A model generated the notes under the pieces. The model had not been told where the DNA came from and did not search any database. It was given only the letters and a program-made list of their open reading frames with translations. Shown here one piece after another: positions 33,140 through 45,137 of a DNA stretch of 64,000 nt (position 1 is its first letter; every line of letters starts with the position of its first letter). The DNA is from Chrysogorgia sp. JL179-B06 (taxonomy: Eukaryota > Cnidaria > Anthozoa > Scleralcyonacea > Chrysogorgiidae), in contig JAYKKM010000475.1 in the NCBI GenBank assembly GCA_035772405.1, positions 496,001-560,000 of the forward strand, read 5' to 3'. Both the position numbers and the translations under genes were made by a program.

Positions 33140-34640
33140 TACTTGTGCTTCCGTTGCAGATTTGCGTTACAAGTTTTTGATCCCATATCAAAAACTTCCA
33201 ATGCTTCGGCAACACTTAATTAATACATTACTCTCCCCGATTCACAACATCATTGCGAGAGAAATCGACGACAGAAAGTAGGGAATGTATATCCGTAGCT
33301 TTACGTCACATAATGCATCATCCGAGCAGAACTATTGTTGGATCGCCAACTATTTTCACGCTCGCCGTATCAAAAACTTCCCATATATAGTGCATGCGTA
33401 GCTAGTGTAAACAAAATGACAAAACCAGGCATTTTGTGACTGGAATTACTTAACATGTTTAAACGGCGCTGCGAAACAGCTGATTAAGTTGTGAAACTCT
33501 TGGTTTTAACAATCTGTATATTCCATGTGCGGAAGCCTATCAAAATTTACATATAATCGTTTATCAACTGTGACGTTCCGACGACTCGAAATATTACGAT
33601 AGCAAGTGAACGAATATAGTTCTCACCAAGGTTTGCTATTTACATGTTTTTCGTCGGTTGTTTGTCCTCTATCCTCAAAACACGATTTAATTGTTTAAAA
33701 AACGTTTTATATTTTCGGGCGAAGCGTGATTGGACGAGCGTACGTTGTAAACAAATTTTGCACTGGATGAATTTGGTCAGTCAGTATAAACAAACTATTG
33801 TGGGTTCAATTTTGTGGCTCAACGAATTTGCTGTGAGATTTTTGGGTAATTCCTCGTGTAGCGAAACAATGATACAGACTACGTCGTAGACTGTTTTCTC
33901 AGGACTCTTTACAGCAACAAGAATTCTAACCATAATGCAAATAAAAGCTCTATATCATTACCCTAAAATAAAAATAACACTATATACTCATATAAACCTT
34001 ATTACTCAATGATACAATATTCTATGTTCGCAAACGTATACCCAATATTTTAAACTACCCAGTTGGTTTCCTCCAGTTTTCCAAGGCTTTCGTAAGACAG
34101 AGAATAAAGGATTATGTGCTCTTACTATGGTTCGAGATGTCATTAAGAGATATATTGTGTCAGTCGTTACAAAGCAAGAACTTATTTCCAGATGGTCTTG
34201 TGATTACGCTCAGTGTAAGCTCTTTTTAGGCGCCATCCTAGCTGTCCCATTAACACGGGATCTGTTGCCTGACGAGATTAATTTCTTCTCGCAAGATCTC
34301 CTTCGTTATCATCTTTTAAGAATAACCTAGTAGTCAAACAAAGGAAATGGCTGAATGATTTTTCATTGCATACAAACAGGGTATAAGCAATCCGAATAAT
34401 TACACACTACAGCTTGATGGCAGAAACCCGCTGTCGAAAAAAATCGACTTTGACATTGTATACATCATTTCGTATTATACCGCTTCCCTGAAAACTGCTG
34501 TCGTTCCCTTTAAAATCAAACTAATCACACATCGCTACATCTGCAACTGCATTTACAATTTATTTTAATATAACTAACTTTTTTACAGAATAAATATATA
34601 ACCAAGACAGACCGGCGTTCGCTTCAAAATGATTGCGAAA
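33140..34640. other. Non-coding spacer
   Basis: No repeat boundaries or convincing exons seen. Short frames have no family resemblance. TTTATT at 34559-34564 (AATAAA on -) could serve the G gamma gene. Confidence 0.4.
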
Positions 34641-34646
34641 TCAACA

Positions 34647-34710
34647 TTACATTATATATATATCATATATATATATATAAATATATATAGAGAGATATAT
34701 ATATATATAT
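34647..34710. repeat. (TA)n-rich microsatellite
   Basis: Interrupted TA repeats with an AGAGAGA insert near 34690. Confidence 0.85.
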
Positions 34711-35026
34711 GGACAGGTTGTTTTGTATTAAGCTACCAATATTACACTGTTGTTTTTTTCCGGATCATCTGAGAGTCGCGTTAAGCAGGTCTGATTACTC
34801 AACACCTGCTCAATGAAGCATCGCTCCTGAGAGAGGCAAATGATGTTCGTCCACGATATGTGATTTTGCAGTTCTTCGTCGATTCCGCACTCCGAGACCA
34901 ATCATGTTGAATTTCATGTTGAAAACCGCTCGCTGTTTTATGTTTAACTGTTTAAATAGTATAGTCCAAGGTATTTTGTTATTTTTTTGAAGAAGTGATG
35001 CTGCCACTGAGTCGGCTGCTCTGTTT

Positions 35027-35132
35027 TTATATGAGAGTGCATTTGGATTTCTCGGCCCATGGGTTCTCCTTCTTGTCCACTGGTGTTATTAAGGGATCAG
35101 AATTAATGTTCTTCTGGCAGTAATCTTTTAGG
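35027..35132 (-). CDS. GNG13: G-protein gamma subunit, GNG13-like, coding exon 2
   Basis: Carries the diagnostic second half of G gamma: LKDYCQKNINSDPLITPV, then ENPWAEK and a C-terminal CaaX box, CTLI, followed by TAA (35027-35029). The DPL(I/L)TPV and NPW/F motifs contact G beta; the Cys is the prenylation site, and Leu at the last position predicts geranylgeranylation (here Ile). NPWxEKxKCT resembles GNG13 more than other gammas. The acceptor is CTCATTTAG; phase joins GA|C to give Asp30. Together with exon 1 it makes a 64-aa protein (67 in human GNG13). Confidence 0.85.
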
Positions 35133-35237
35133 CTAAATGAGGAAAGAAGAAGCAGAGGGATAATCAGTTGAGCGCCGCAGTGATCGACATGGCTGGCTTG
35201 AGTTATCAAAGGGCAATATGTATGTACGTCTACTTAC

Positions 35238-35326
35238 TCAGCGCAGGCTTTTGACATGGGGATCCTAGTAATATGTAACTGATGTTTCAGACTTTCCACG
35301 GTTTTTGTCAACTGTGATTTCTCCAT
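35238..35326 (-). CDS. GNG13: G-protein gamma subunit, GNG13-like, coding exon 1
   Basis: Encodes MEKSQLTKTVESLKHQLHIT plus RIPMSKACA, the N-terminal helix that forms the coiled coil with G beta. VESLKHQL lines up with VESLKYQL of GNG13. The exon ends GCTGA before GTAAGT, phase 2, and the intron is only 105 bp (35133-35237). The ATG is chosen because the 64-aa product has family length. Upstream in-frame codons continue open but are probably 5' untranslated sequence. The gene would act at the plasma membrane in heterotrimeric G-protein signalling. Confidence 0.8.
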
Positions 35327-35700
35327 TCTTACCGACAGTACTGGTTCCTGTTCTATCACGGAGTAGACCTTTTGTTCACTACCGACCAGAGTTTTAACAC
35401 TGTCTCGATGGGCTCCTGGCAACGCAGCTCACTCGAATTTAATTTCGCTTCGCCCATTCGAATAGCAAATGAGGAATTTTTAATGAGCTTGGTGTATGTT
35501 GACTGTAGGTAATTTTGAAAGGTTTCTAGTGGTCTGTTACGACATACAGCTGCTTGCACATTATTATGCGCTAGATTGTATAGTCGCCAAAACCATGCAA
35601 ACAACACTACTAACTTACCAATAGCGGCGAAAAGCCGGTCGTGAAGTCGTCGTCTAGGCATCTGAATTTGGCCAAATAATACTCGCATTCAATAGGACGA
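35327..35700 (-). other. Open sequence upstream of the G gamma gene
   Basis: A 110-aa frame (35688 to 35356) overlaps this region in another phase, with a hydrophobic segment FAAIGKLVVLFAWFW. No family is recognised. It may be untranslated leader of the G gamma gene or chance. Confidence 0.25.
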
Positions 35701-36002
35701 AGAATATTATTCCACGTAAATTATACATGAACTTTACGTCGTCGTTTTGTAAACGAAAAGGTTTTGATGGGAATGTATAATTATCTCTTAATCATATGAA
35801 TTTTTCTTCCCATAAGAACAGAAGAGTTGGGTGATTATTTGAAATATCGACAATATCATGCTAGATATTCAACTTAAAGCCAACTATTTCTAAAGCTCTT
35901 CGTTTTAATCCTAGTTTGCTATAAGGCTGCGTATAACTTAATTAAAAAAAGAAAAGTGCTGCGTAGGCAGTATTTTTGAACTATAATAAAGTGAAAAGGT
36001 GG

Positions 36003-36240
36003 TGAACTGCCGAGATTGTTAGTACGAAATACTGACATTTCGAGAGGAGGGCTTCATCAGAGTAAGACGTGATGAAATAAAATAATAGAAATTATATATG
36101 CCAAAAGTGTGACGTAAGTTAAAAATAGCCAATCAAATGCAATCAAGTTATATGTGATAATGAACTGCCGATATTTTTAACAACGAAATATACTGACATT
36201 ACGAGAGGAGCAAAACGTGATGAAATAAAATAAGCAAAGA
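36003..36240 (-). repeat. Tandem pair of Penelope-like end fragments (tentative)
   Basis: Two copies about 158 bp apart share TGAACTGCCGA, ACGAAATACTGACATT and CGAGAGGAG, then GTGATGAAATAAAATAA. On the minus strand the first reads CTGATGA ... CGAAATGTC, the order of a minimal hammerhead with almost no stem III. Tandem terminal repeats are typical of Penelope-like elements. Stem II pairs poorly. Confidence 0.4.
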
Positions 36241-36279
36241 CGCCCGCTAGGCGTTAAAACGCATAGTCTGTTTCTACCT

Positions 36280-36730
36280 GTGCATGTACAGCCTAAAACA
36301 TGGTTGATATCGGCAGGCTTGAACAGGGTTGAGCTGGCCAGCTTGAACAGGGCTGTCAACAGGCCTCTCCATGGATGTTGAAACAGTATTGTTCATGGCT
36401 GATGATCGAATAGGCTTGAACAGTGTTGAACAACATTGTTCATACATGATTACAACATGTTGTCAGAGCATGATGAAATAACAAGCTTGAACAGCGTTGT
36501 TACAACAGCCTGCATGAACTTGGTTGTTCTATCAAGCTGGTTTTTGCATGTTCTCACATGCATGAACAACTGCTGTCGATTCAACAATTAAGCCTGTCAC
36601 AATTAACATGCATGTTGAAACATGCTTGAACAGTGCTGTTATTTTAACAGTCCTGTTCTATCATGTTGACAATGCTGTTACAGGCATGTTGAACCAACAA
36701 CCTTGTTACAACCTGTGAGATTTTTACATG
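36280..36730. repeat. Field of degenerate TTGAACA/TGTTCAA palindromic words
   Basis: About 450 bp in which CTTGAACAG, GTTGAACAA, ATTGTTCAT, CATGTTGAAAC and ACAGGCATG-type words recur in both orientations without a fixed period. It looks like a satellite that decayed or a nest of short palindromes. No coding. Confidence 0.7.
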
Positions 36731-37004
36731 TGTAGGAAATCAGCTTAATTACAATTCGTAAGCAGGATGGCGGCCATCTTGAAACCTATGGCGCTGTGGG
36801 CCGTGGCGTATGAAGATTGTTCCCAAAAGAGCCTGGGTACTAGGTAATTCCTTTTGGCCTGCGCCTACGAGATTGTATTGACTAATGATGATGCAATATT
36901 GAAAATTCGCGACACAGACAAATAAACCCGAAACCGAGACTCGTACTACCACGGTAGCCCGAGTAATATGGATTATATACGCCAAAAGTCTTCTGTGAAA
37001 AATT

Positions 37005-37205
37005 CTTAACTCCTGACAGGACTCGAACCCGCAACCTTCTGAATGCTAGACAGACGCTCTAACCATAGCCTGCGGATACAGCCGCCTCGCATCGCGCGCT
37101 CCTAACGCCTCGCATCGCGAGACGCGCGATGCAATGCGGCTGTATCCGCAGGCTACTCTAACCACGCCTGCCACGCAGGCTAACCATTGAGCTCAGATGA
37201 CAGGG
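37005..37205 (-). repeat. tRNA-derived SINE, split by a MULE-like MITE
   Basis: The minus strand carries TGAGCTCAATGGTTAG (A box), is interrupted by 37066-37155, and resumes with TTAGAGCGTCTG and GCGGGTTCGAGTCCTG (B box). The tRNA-like head resembles those near 2620 and 51640. A further small palindrome ACGCCTGCC / GCAGGCT lies at 37164-37182. Confidence 0.7.
37066..37155. mobile_element. 90-bp MULE-like MITE with 9-bp TSD
   Basis: Ends TAGCCTGCGGATACAGCCGC and perfect complement. The 9-bp duplication CTCTAACCA is at 37057-37065 and 37156-37164. The terminal TAGCCTGCG is shared with the 55962-56019 element. It is inserted in the A-box region of the SINE. Confidence 0.9.
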
Positions 37206-37447
37206 CAAGGTTACTTAGAGATAAAGTAAAAAAGTAGAGTGCTTTGTCGCAGGTTGCGGATAATTGTTGCGGATTCATTTTTATCGCGGGTTTTTGTTCC
37301 GGCTAGTTTTCCTGGATTTTTTCTCCGGTTCGTTTACCAGGAAATGAAACGTGAGGTATCATACGATTACATGATGGCGCCTTCTAAATGCTGTAACAAG
37401 CATATTTCTTTGACAAAGTCTTTATACTTCAAGTGTCCAATTTGAGC

Positions 37448-37680
37448 CAGGTACTCAAGATTTGTTTGTAGCCTACCGATCTCCATTACTTCCATTGGCT
37501 CTCATTTCAAATATTATATGGCCGAATAATTATAATATTTATCCATAAGTTGAATAGAATGAAAAATAAATTGCGCACATTGTTGGTATATAATTCGTAT
37601 AGTCCGGACCGGAGATTCGGTCATATAATGAAATGATAATTGATGGTGGTCGGTAGGCTAAAAACAAATCTTGAGTGCCT
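37448..37680. repeat. Foldback, about 40-bp arms
   Basis: ACTCAAGATTTGTTTGTAGC and near complement (CTAAAAACAAATCTTGAGTG) are inverted, as are CCGATCTCC / GGAGATTCGG nearby. No TSD assigned. Confidence 0.6.
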
Positions 37681-38067
37681 AGCTCAGATTGGACGGTGCG
37701 CGATACAGTGGCGGCAGGATTGCTAAATTGCCCGGGCACCAGGTGTTTTTTAGTCAACGGCCGCAACTTCATGAAGAAAACGTATATATGATGCAATATA
37801 CGTAAAATATCTAGAATTTCTTTCCTTTGCTTTTGTAAAATTAACTCTGATCTTTCATTGAAGCCAGCCAATCCTATCTGATCCCAGGCGTCTCAATCCT
37901 TCCAAGGCGGAGGATCGAGCGGCTAGGCGGAAGAGCGCGGCTAATAACGATTACAGAGCAGTCATTATTCGTATTTCGTACTAATTCTTAATCTGGTGGC
38001 AATTTTGCAAGTATTAAACTAAATTAGCAATGTCTCTGTTAACTCTTAAGTATGCTTGGCAAACTGC

Positions 38068-38118
38068 TATATTGCGGAAAATAAAATAAAATAATAAAAT
38101 AAAATAATAAAATAAAAT
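38068..38118. repeat. (AAAAT)n microsatellite
   Basis: Runs of AAAAT and AAT units. Confidence 0.85.
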
Positions 38119-38119
38119 T

Positions 38120-39904
38120 AGATGTCCAGTCAAAATTAAACAGCATGTCTTTTTGCTTTATCTGTGTCGCCGGGCACATCCAAGGATTGACAGGTGTCAC
38201 GGTCTCAGGGCCCCGGTCTTAGTCTAATTGCGCATGCGTGACGGATGGCCGGAAGAATGAGCACTCTGGTCTGAATGCTCCTCCAGTCTGAGCTATTTCC
38301 TCCCGATATTGTTCTTATCATTCGAAATATTAAATTTTCTACGTATTTACCATCATATTTCCACCATATTTCTATCAAATTGTCACAGTCTTAATACTTT
38401 ACTGAACGTTTGAAGATTTACTTGGTTCATTTTAGATAATGTGCAAAACCAGCAAAGCATACTGTGTTTATAAACTGTGTTTATATAAAAGTAATGTATT
38501 CACAACTTAATTACAAAATTATTCACAAAATGTTGTACAAATATGATAAATCTAAAGTTTCAATCTATTCCTATATATAAGAGTATTTACAAAATATCTA
38601 TAAAATTACTTTAACTGAAATATTTACAGAACAGAGTATTCATTGTTTACAAAATACACTTATGAACTAGGAGTTACTATCGCAAGTGAAGTGCTGCCGC
38701 GGGATTGGCAGGAACTGTCATACTTAGCAAAGTTTCCAAATATTCAAATAGGGCCCTGGGGCACTGTATTGGGGGAATGTGTTGAAGCAAATTGAAACGG
38801 GTGTTATTAAATGAAATATTTAATTAACATGGGTTTTAAAGTTACAGGATTATTGCTATAATCACTTACAATATAATTGGCAAGGCTATTGTCATACGAA
38901 CGAGACTATAATCAGCCATTGGGAGTAAAAATGAGGCTATTTTTGGAAATTGAATGTTCATTACATGACTTTCCTCTTTGGACAACTAAGGCACTTCTTT
39001 TGGGATTAAGTCACTCCTCCATCACATATTACGTTGGTTGGGGGCAGATTATATTCCCAGATGACAGTTACAGGTGGTACTGTATAATAGTAGCTGTGTG
39101 TTGTATAGTGATTCCATTGTTGGTATATGATGGCTTTTATTACCCTTGTTGACATGGCAGGTAATTGTACCACAGCCACTCTTAGTATAGTGTTCTTCTC
39201 ACGGTGGCTCCATTTCTTTAGGCGAGATATTTGTGTACATTTTACATATTTCCATGTCCATCATTGTGGATTTATATTCTTCAAAACATCCGTGATTATG
39301 CTTCCAGTAAAGCGTTTTTTTTTAGACAATCCATTTACTTTGGGTAGATTTCCACATATTAGTTGATTGCACATGTACGTACAGTACTGATATCCACATA
39401 CGCAGTTTGTGTTGGAATTTAATATTGTTGAAACCACTGTAGATTATTCCAAATCACATGGGATGTACATCAGGGCATAATTCGGCAATCCATTTCTTTT
39501 CAGTAGGTTATTTATTTGTTGGGGATACACATTGTATATTATAGCCTACAATGCATTCAGAATTAGTAAAACCTACAAAGAAGAAGAATTTATTAGACTA
39601 ATAAATATATTTAGAAAACATACATAGGGAGAACAAAAACAAAGGGAGGGGGAAGAGACGGGGTACTATAAGTAATATTAATAACATACTAATAAGGTTA
39701 TAAGAGACTTACCGTTAACCTTGCCAATCATCTCCTCTAATTTAAAATCAATTCTAGTAAATAAAAGTAATTAGTGTAACTTATGTAAAAGGGATGTAAT
39801 GTATAATACATCCATTTAGGAAATTTGTGTACTGCACAATACAGTACATTATAACTATTGGGTTACACAATGGAAATGGCGTTTGATATTACTCAACCTT
39901 TGTT
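38120..39904. other. Non-coding, 3' of the helicase remnant
   Basis: No gene recognised. Short frames (for example 38877-39152, hydrophobic) have no family resemblance. Part of it may be Helitron 3' sequence, but no CTRR end with a hairpin was identified. Confidence 0.4.
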
Positions 39905-42420
39905 TTACGAGTTGCTATTAAATGCAGTGAATGTCACTTGTGCTACATGATGAAGCCGGCTTTCTTCTTGGAGTCTAAACTGTAAATTTACAGATGATTT
40001 TAAGCCTGTCAACCTTTCATAAGTCATCGGTTCAATAACACAAGATGATAGTGTTTTCACTCTGCTGATTGCAACATAAGAGACTCCAGCAGTCCTTTCA
40101 GATTTACCAATATCAATCCAAGCCTTTGGTAGTGTGAGTCCTTGGCTCTTGTGTATAGTCAGAGCCCAAGCAAGTCTAAGAGGTAACTGTTGCCTCTCCT
40201 GAAAACCATTTTCTGACTGTGATGTGACAGTGATTGGGCATATTGGAACACATGATGGTTGCGTCTCATTGAACGAAGGACCTCTATAGTTGTCAAACTG
40301 AACAATTACAGCTACAGGCAAGTCTGGTGGGTTATGGTTGTCCCCAAATATGAAGTCAACGACTGTTCCAGTAGCCCCATTGCAGAGACCAACACTTGAC
40401 CATAAATTCATGGTTAGCATGACCCTAGCACCCTTGGCTAGAAAAACGGCAGGTTCTAACCCAGACATGTCTTCTGCAGGAATTTTTTTTGCAGTTGCAG
40501 ATGAATGCCGAGCATTAATGTGAGCAACTGGGTGCTCAAGTTTAGTCAGTTGTTCATGGTTATAATTAGCAACTTGTTCGTTGCTATAGAAGAGTCTGGT
40601 AGAATCTTCAAAATCAGACAGATTTGGGATGTGCGATGGCTGGCGAGTCAAGAGTAATTTCCAGTCATCAACAGTTGACTCAGCTTTACGGAGTCGCAAC
40701 AGTAAATCTCTGAACCGAACCTGTTCAGAACTTATACCTTGTACTCGCTGGTTAACAGTGAGCTTAACAACTTTGTCAAACATTCTGTAAGTTTGGTATC
40801 CTTGTTCACCAACAGCACTTTAGTTAGCACAATGGTTTAGCATGATAAAGAGGTTTATCTGCTACAGGTGGCAACTGACCTGGATCACCAATTAAGATCA
40901 AAGATTTTCCCCCAAGGACTTTGTTATGACATCCTGTTGCTTGTTTGCAACGCTTTCTATCCAGCCAAAAGCAACTTGACCAAGCATTGAATATTCATCA
41001 ATAAGAATATATTCTACTCCATTTAGGCTGTCCTGCAATCTGCATAGGCTTTGACCTGTAAGGTCTTTTTTACCCCTTGATCCAATGGGTAATTTCAACA
41101 ATGAGTGAACAGTGACCCCTCTTATATTATAAGAGGCTTTACCAGTTGTTGCAGTAACTGCACATTTATCCCGCAAAAGGTTACGAATAGCATTAATAAA
41201 GTAACTCTTACCAGTACCAGCTACACCAATAATGATGAGACATAATGGCTCTTTTTCAGGTGAAGTATTATCAAAATGTGACTTTACATTATTATAAGCA
41301 AGTCCCTGCATTTCACTGAAACTGTTTATGTCTATAACTTCATACTCCTCATTGGTCGGATATGATCTTCTTTTTTGGTTTTTATCCATGGTGGCATTTC
41401 ATGAATTTGTTGGTCAGAATATTGGGCTCTGTCTTGGTGCCAGTCATGTGTTGGCTGTTGTGTTTGTTCAGAGTTGTCAAATGGAGTATGAAGTTCAGAT
41501 AAGATCATCCATTCTTCTCGCGTATTTCCTTGTTCTTCACAAGGTTCATCTTCTGGTTCTTGTTGACTTTCAACAATAGTTTGTAGTTTGTCAAACCAGT
41601 CTGGGACATTAGTTTGTCCACAAGGTGTCTGCAAGAATTCTTGCCAATGGTTAATTAAAATCTCGTCATCTGGTTCTTGGTCACCCCATGCATTGTTTTG
41701 GGTTGTTCTCCAGGGTTTATACCTGAGAAGCTGGTACTTACAATAAAGACCAAAATTTGTCCCTTTAGGATTAGGGGAGTATGTTGGGAATATTCTTGGT
41801 ACAACATTCTCTGGTAATTTTGTAAGTTCATTGTTAACAACTTTGTGTGTTGTAGCAAACTGGACAAAGTTCATGTTCATAACATCAGGTGAACTGTCAT
41901 ATTGTTGACGGTTAGCATACACGTCAAGAAGTGAACTATCCGTGCAAGAATCGCCATCTTCTATAGATGCATTGTGACTCACTGGGAACTCACTTGCGTG
42001 AACCATTGAGACTCACTGGGATCACTTTAAATGAAGAACTATGAAGTTTTAGTGACAACAAATGATGCATTGTTTCTTGGGCAGCGTAATCTCTCTCACC
42101 AAGAGTTTTCATTACTACCTTCTTGATAGCCCTGTGCGGGTCACTATTATTGTCAACATTCTCGACAATAGAATTAAATGCTTGTTTCAGCATAGGTGAC
42201 CTTGGTTCACCTTTAGCAGCATATTTAGTCAGATATTCAACACAAGCATAGTGATCAATAACAACTTGCATATCACAGTTAGCCCCCAGTTAACCCTTGC
42301 AGTTGGAGTTGTTGGTGGTTGTTCAACCTGGGAAACTGCTTAGCTGTAAAAGGATGGGTTTCAGGGTAATACATATTTGCAGTCCTGTGTTTTTGTCAAC
42401 AAGAACCAGACCTTTTTTAT
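39905..42420 (-). pseudogene. Helitron-type Rep/PIF1-like helicase remnant
   Basis: Consecutive minus-strand pieces in shifting frames. 42420-41990: a PETHPFTAKQFPRLNN piece, then WGANCDMQVVIDHYACVEYL and TKYAAKGEPRSP, typical of cnidarian Helitron-like Rep/Hel proteins. 42006-41332: linker. 41389-40898: Walker A GVAGTGKS and Walker B LIDEYSML. 40900-40840: motif III GDPGQLPPV. 40783-39905: the C-terminal RecA domain with WALTIHKSQGLTLP and YVAISRV. Frameshifts lie near 42000, 41380, 40905 and 40835, plus a stop near 40838. The HUH Rep N-terminus is not visible, so it is a broken, 5'-truncated copy. Confidence 0.8.
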
Positions 42421-43150
42421 TAGTAATTACCATAAGTCAATTTAATGTAAAATTATAGCAGGGCTTGGATTGAAGACACAGGTTTTTTAAATGCCAAGGC
42501 AGTAAATTTGCTTATTAATGTTTCAACTGCATGGTCAAGTAATTCGACCATATGTTGCCATTTGGTGTTTGGTTATTATATTTATACCAAAACCATATGT
42601 TGCCATTTGCCATTGGGTGTTTGGTTATTATTATATTTAATCCAAAAATGCATTGTCTCCACTGTGCACAAGATTGTATAAACATGGACAAAACCTTTGG
42701 CCAAGTTTCGAAAGCATATCTTCAATGACTAAGTGTGGGCATTGGAATATCAAACATAATGGTTTACAAGAAAAAATATGAGGAAGTACTGTATTGCCAG
42801 TATTCAATACTGGCGTGAGTCTCATTAGCCACCCATACATCATAGAAAACCCTGAAAAAATCAACACCAGTGAAGGTCCAATTACCTATCTATCTATCGA
42901 CTATCAAGATATTTTACCAGAAAATAAATCGCGATCGAGTCCGATCCTGGCTCGAGTCCTGGCTCGAGTCCTAGCTCGGATCCTGGCTGGACATTTAGGT
43001 ATCCTCAAACTTACTTTCCATTTGTTTATTTAATTTTTATTCTTGCTTATTGGTTGATTAAATTTAAGAAAAAGGGACTTTTCAGGGGAAGTTTTGATTT
43101 GTGGGGGGCGCAAGGGGGGACTGGGGGGGGGACAGGACATGTAATCATCG
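42421..43150. other. Non-coding with a short direct repeat and a 12-14 bp tandem
   Basis: CATATGTTGCCATTTG occurs at 42549 and 42594. Four units like CCTGGCTCGAGT lie at about 42938-42990. No gene. Confidence 0.5.
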
Positions 43151-45090
43151 CACTGATCTCAAAATAAGGACTGGATAGAGCATCTAGTGTTAATGATTTG
43201 AAGCCGGAAATAGCTAGCGGCGGCCATCTTGGAGTGACCACTTTCTGTGACTACGCTATATAGTTTTACTTAGGCGAAGCCGAGTTTTCGCGTATTTAAA
43301 CAATTATCTGTTCACAAATCGAACTCATCCGAAATATCCTAAGAAGTAGAAAGTATTCAAAGGTATTTGGACTCAAAATATTGTAAGTTTAGGCGGAAAA
43401 TGTCTGGAAAATGATTCCCACAGCTCCATGTTTTGAAGTCCTGCAAAGTGCAAACCGCCAAGTATTAGAAGCTTGGTCGTTGAATTGTCAGTGGTTTGGA
43501 TGACTAAGGATTTATTTACTGTATCTGGACAAAGGTTTTAAGGACTCACTGTGGTAAGCACTTTCGTTGTTTCTCTTAATTTTTGTGGTTACTCAACTTA
43601 TTTATCCAAATATACTATTAATATATTTAGTGCACAGGTTGTCGAATGGTACTGTATATAATTATCTAAATACTAAATAAGGTTCGGTCTGGTTGTACAT
43701 TATTGTTGCCTTTGATTGCTTAGCTTCCAGTAAGATGTTGTTTTCACTTATTTATTTAAAGTCACTATTTTTATTCATCTTTTTGTTATCAACAATAATT
43801 AAGGCCATTTGCCATAAAAGATTAAATGAATTTAATTTGGAGGTTTACCACCTTTTTGTGAAACAAGTGTGCTCACCTAGTTAATTTAGAACATTCTTTT
43901 CTTCAAAATTTTCCTCAAAAATACAGTTAATTATACTGTACTGTCTGTACAGTATAATTGAGAACATGTCAAGCTTCCATTCATATAGTGGATTTGGAAA
44001 ATCTTTACCCCAGGTTGATAATAGTTTCCTTCATACTGTTGCTAGAAAAGTACTGGTTCAGATAAACCAGCCATTTCTCCCAAGCTAAATGCTGCTGTTT
44101 TTATTAAATTTCTAGACCTTCTAAACATGATGAGTACCTGAGAAAAACAAGACAAGACCAATACTAGCTTAAATCAGATAAAGTTTATGTGAACTCATGC
44201 ACATAAATGTTAATGACTTGTGTATAATAAAGTTCTTAGTGTCACTATCAATACATTGTCACAAGGGATTGGGACACCATGAACTTGTTGGCCAAGTCTA
44301 TTTGTAGCTGTATGGTCTATAAATTCACCATCATTTACAAACTAGAAATGGTGCCATTTTTAATATTACAATAAACCTGTTTGATAAGACACGTGTTAGG
44401 TAATGAACACCAAAGCGACAGAATTATCCCCTGGGTTTAGACAAGCACAAATGGGAACCATAAAAGGAACACAAATGCAGCATGTTATCACATTGAATCC
44501 TAATAAAATTAGTCCTGGTGAGGAACTGTACATTGACGTACTGAAACTTAAAAGTAGTAGCTGTTTGGTGCCTGGTTCATTGGGTTTGTTTTCCTCCTTT
44601 TTCTTGAGGTTGCCTTTTTCATAACATAATTGTCAGTATATTGCCAAAATAAATTTACCTGGCAATTGCAAATATATGTATGATCATGACATGCTATCTG
44701 TGATAAATCCACAGCCATCATTGCACTGGTAAATTCTCTGAAAAAATATGCTGCTTATAGGATTAAGCCAGGGCCACTTCAGGAACCATTAATGACAATG
44801 TTTGACCATAAAACACATACTGTAAACTTCCAATAATAAGACCTCCCAAAGGTAAGTCCTCTGCATTCTATACAAAAATCCTTCTCAAAATAAGCTCCCC
44901 CAAACATAAGCCACAGAATTATGTATCATATATGATATATATTGACTCAATAAATAAGTGAAACCAACAATGTACCTCTTGCTGAAAGCTAAGCAATCAA
45001 AGGCAACAATATTAATTAATAAAGCAATAATGTACAACCACACAGAAACTTATTTAGTATTTAGATAATTACAGTACCATTCGACAACCT

Positions 45091-45137
<47 letters not shown>

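Noticed and set aside
41328..41579. 83-aa plus-strand frame
   Set aside because: Antisense shadow of the helicase remnant.
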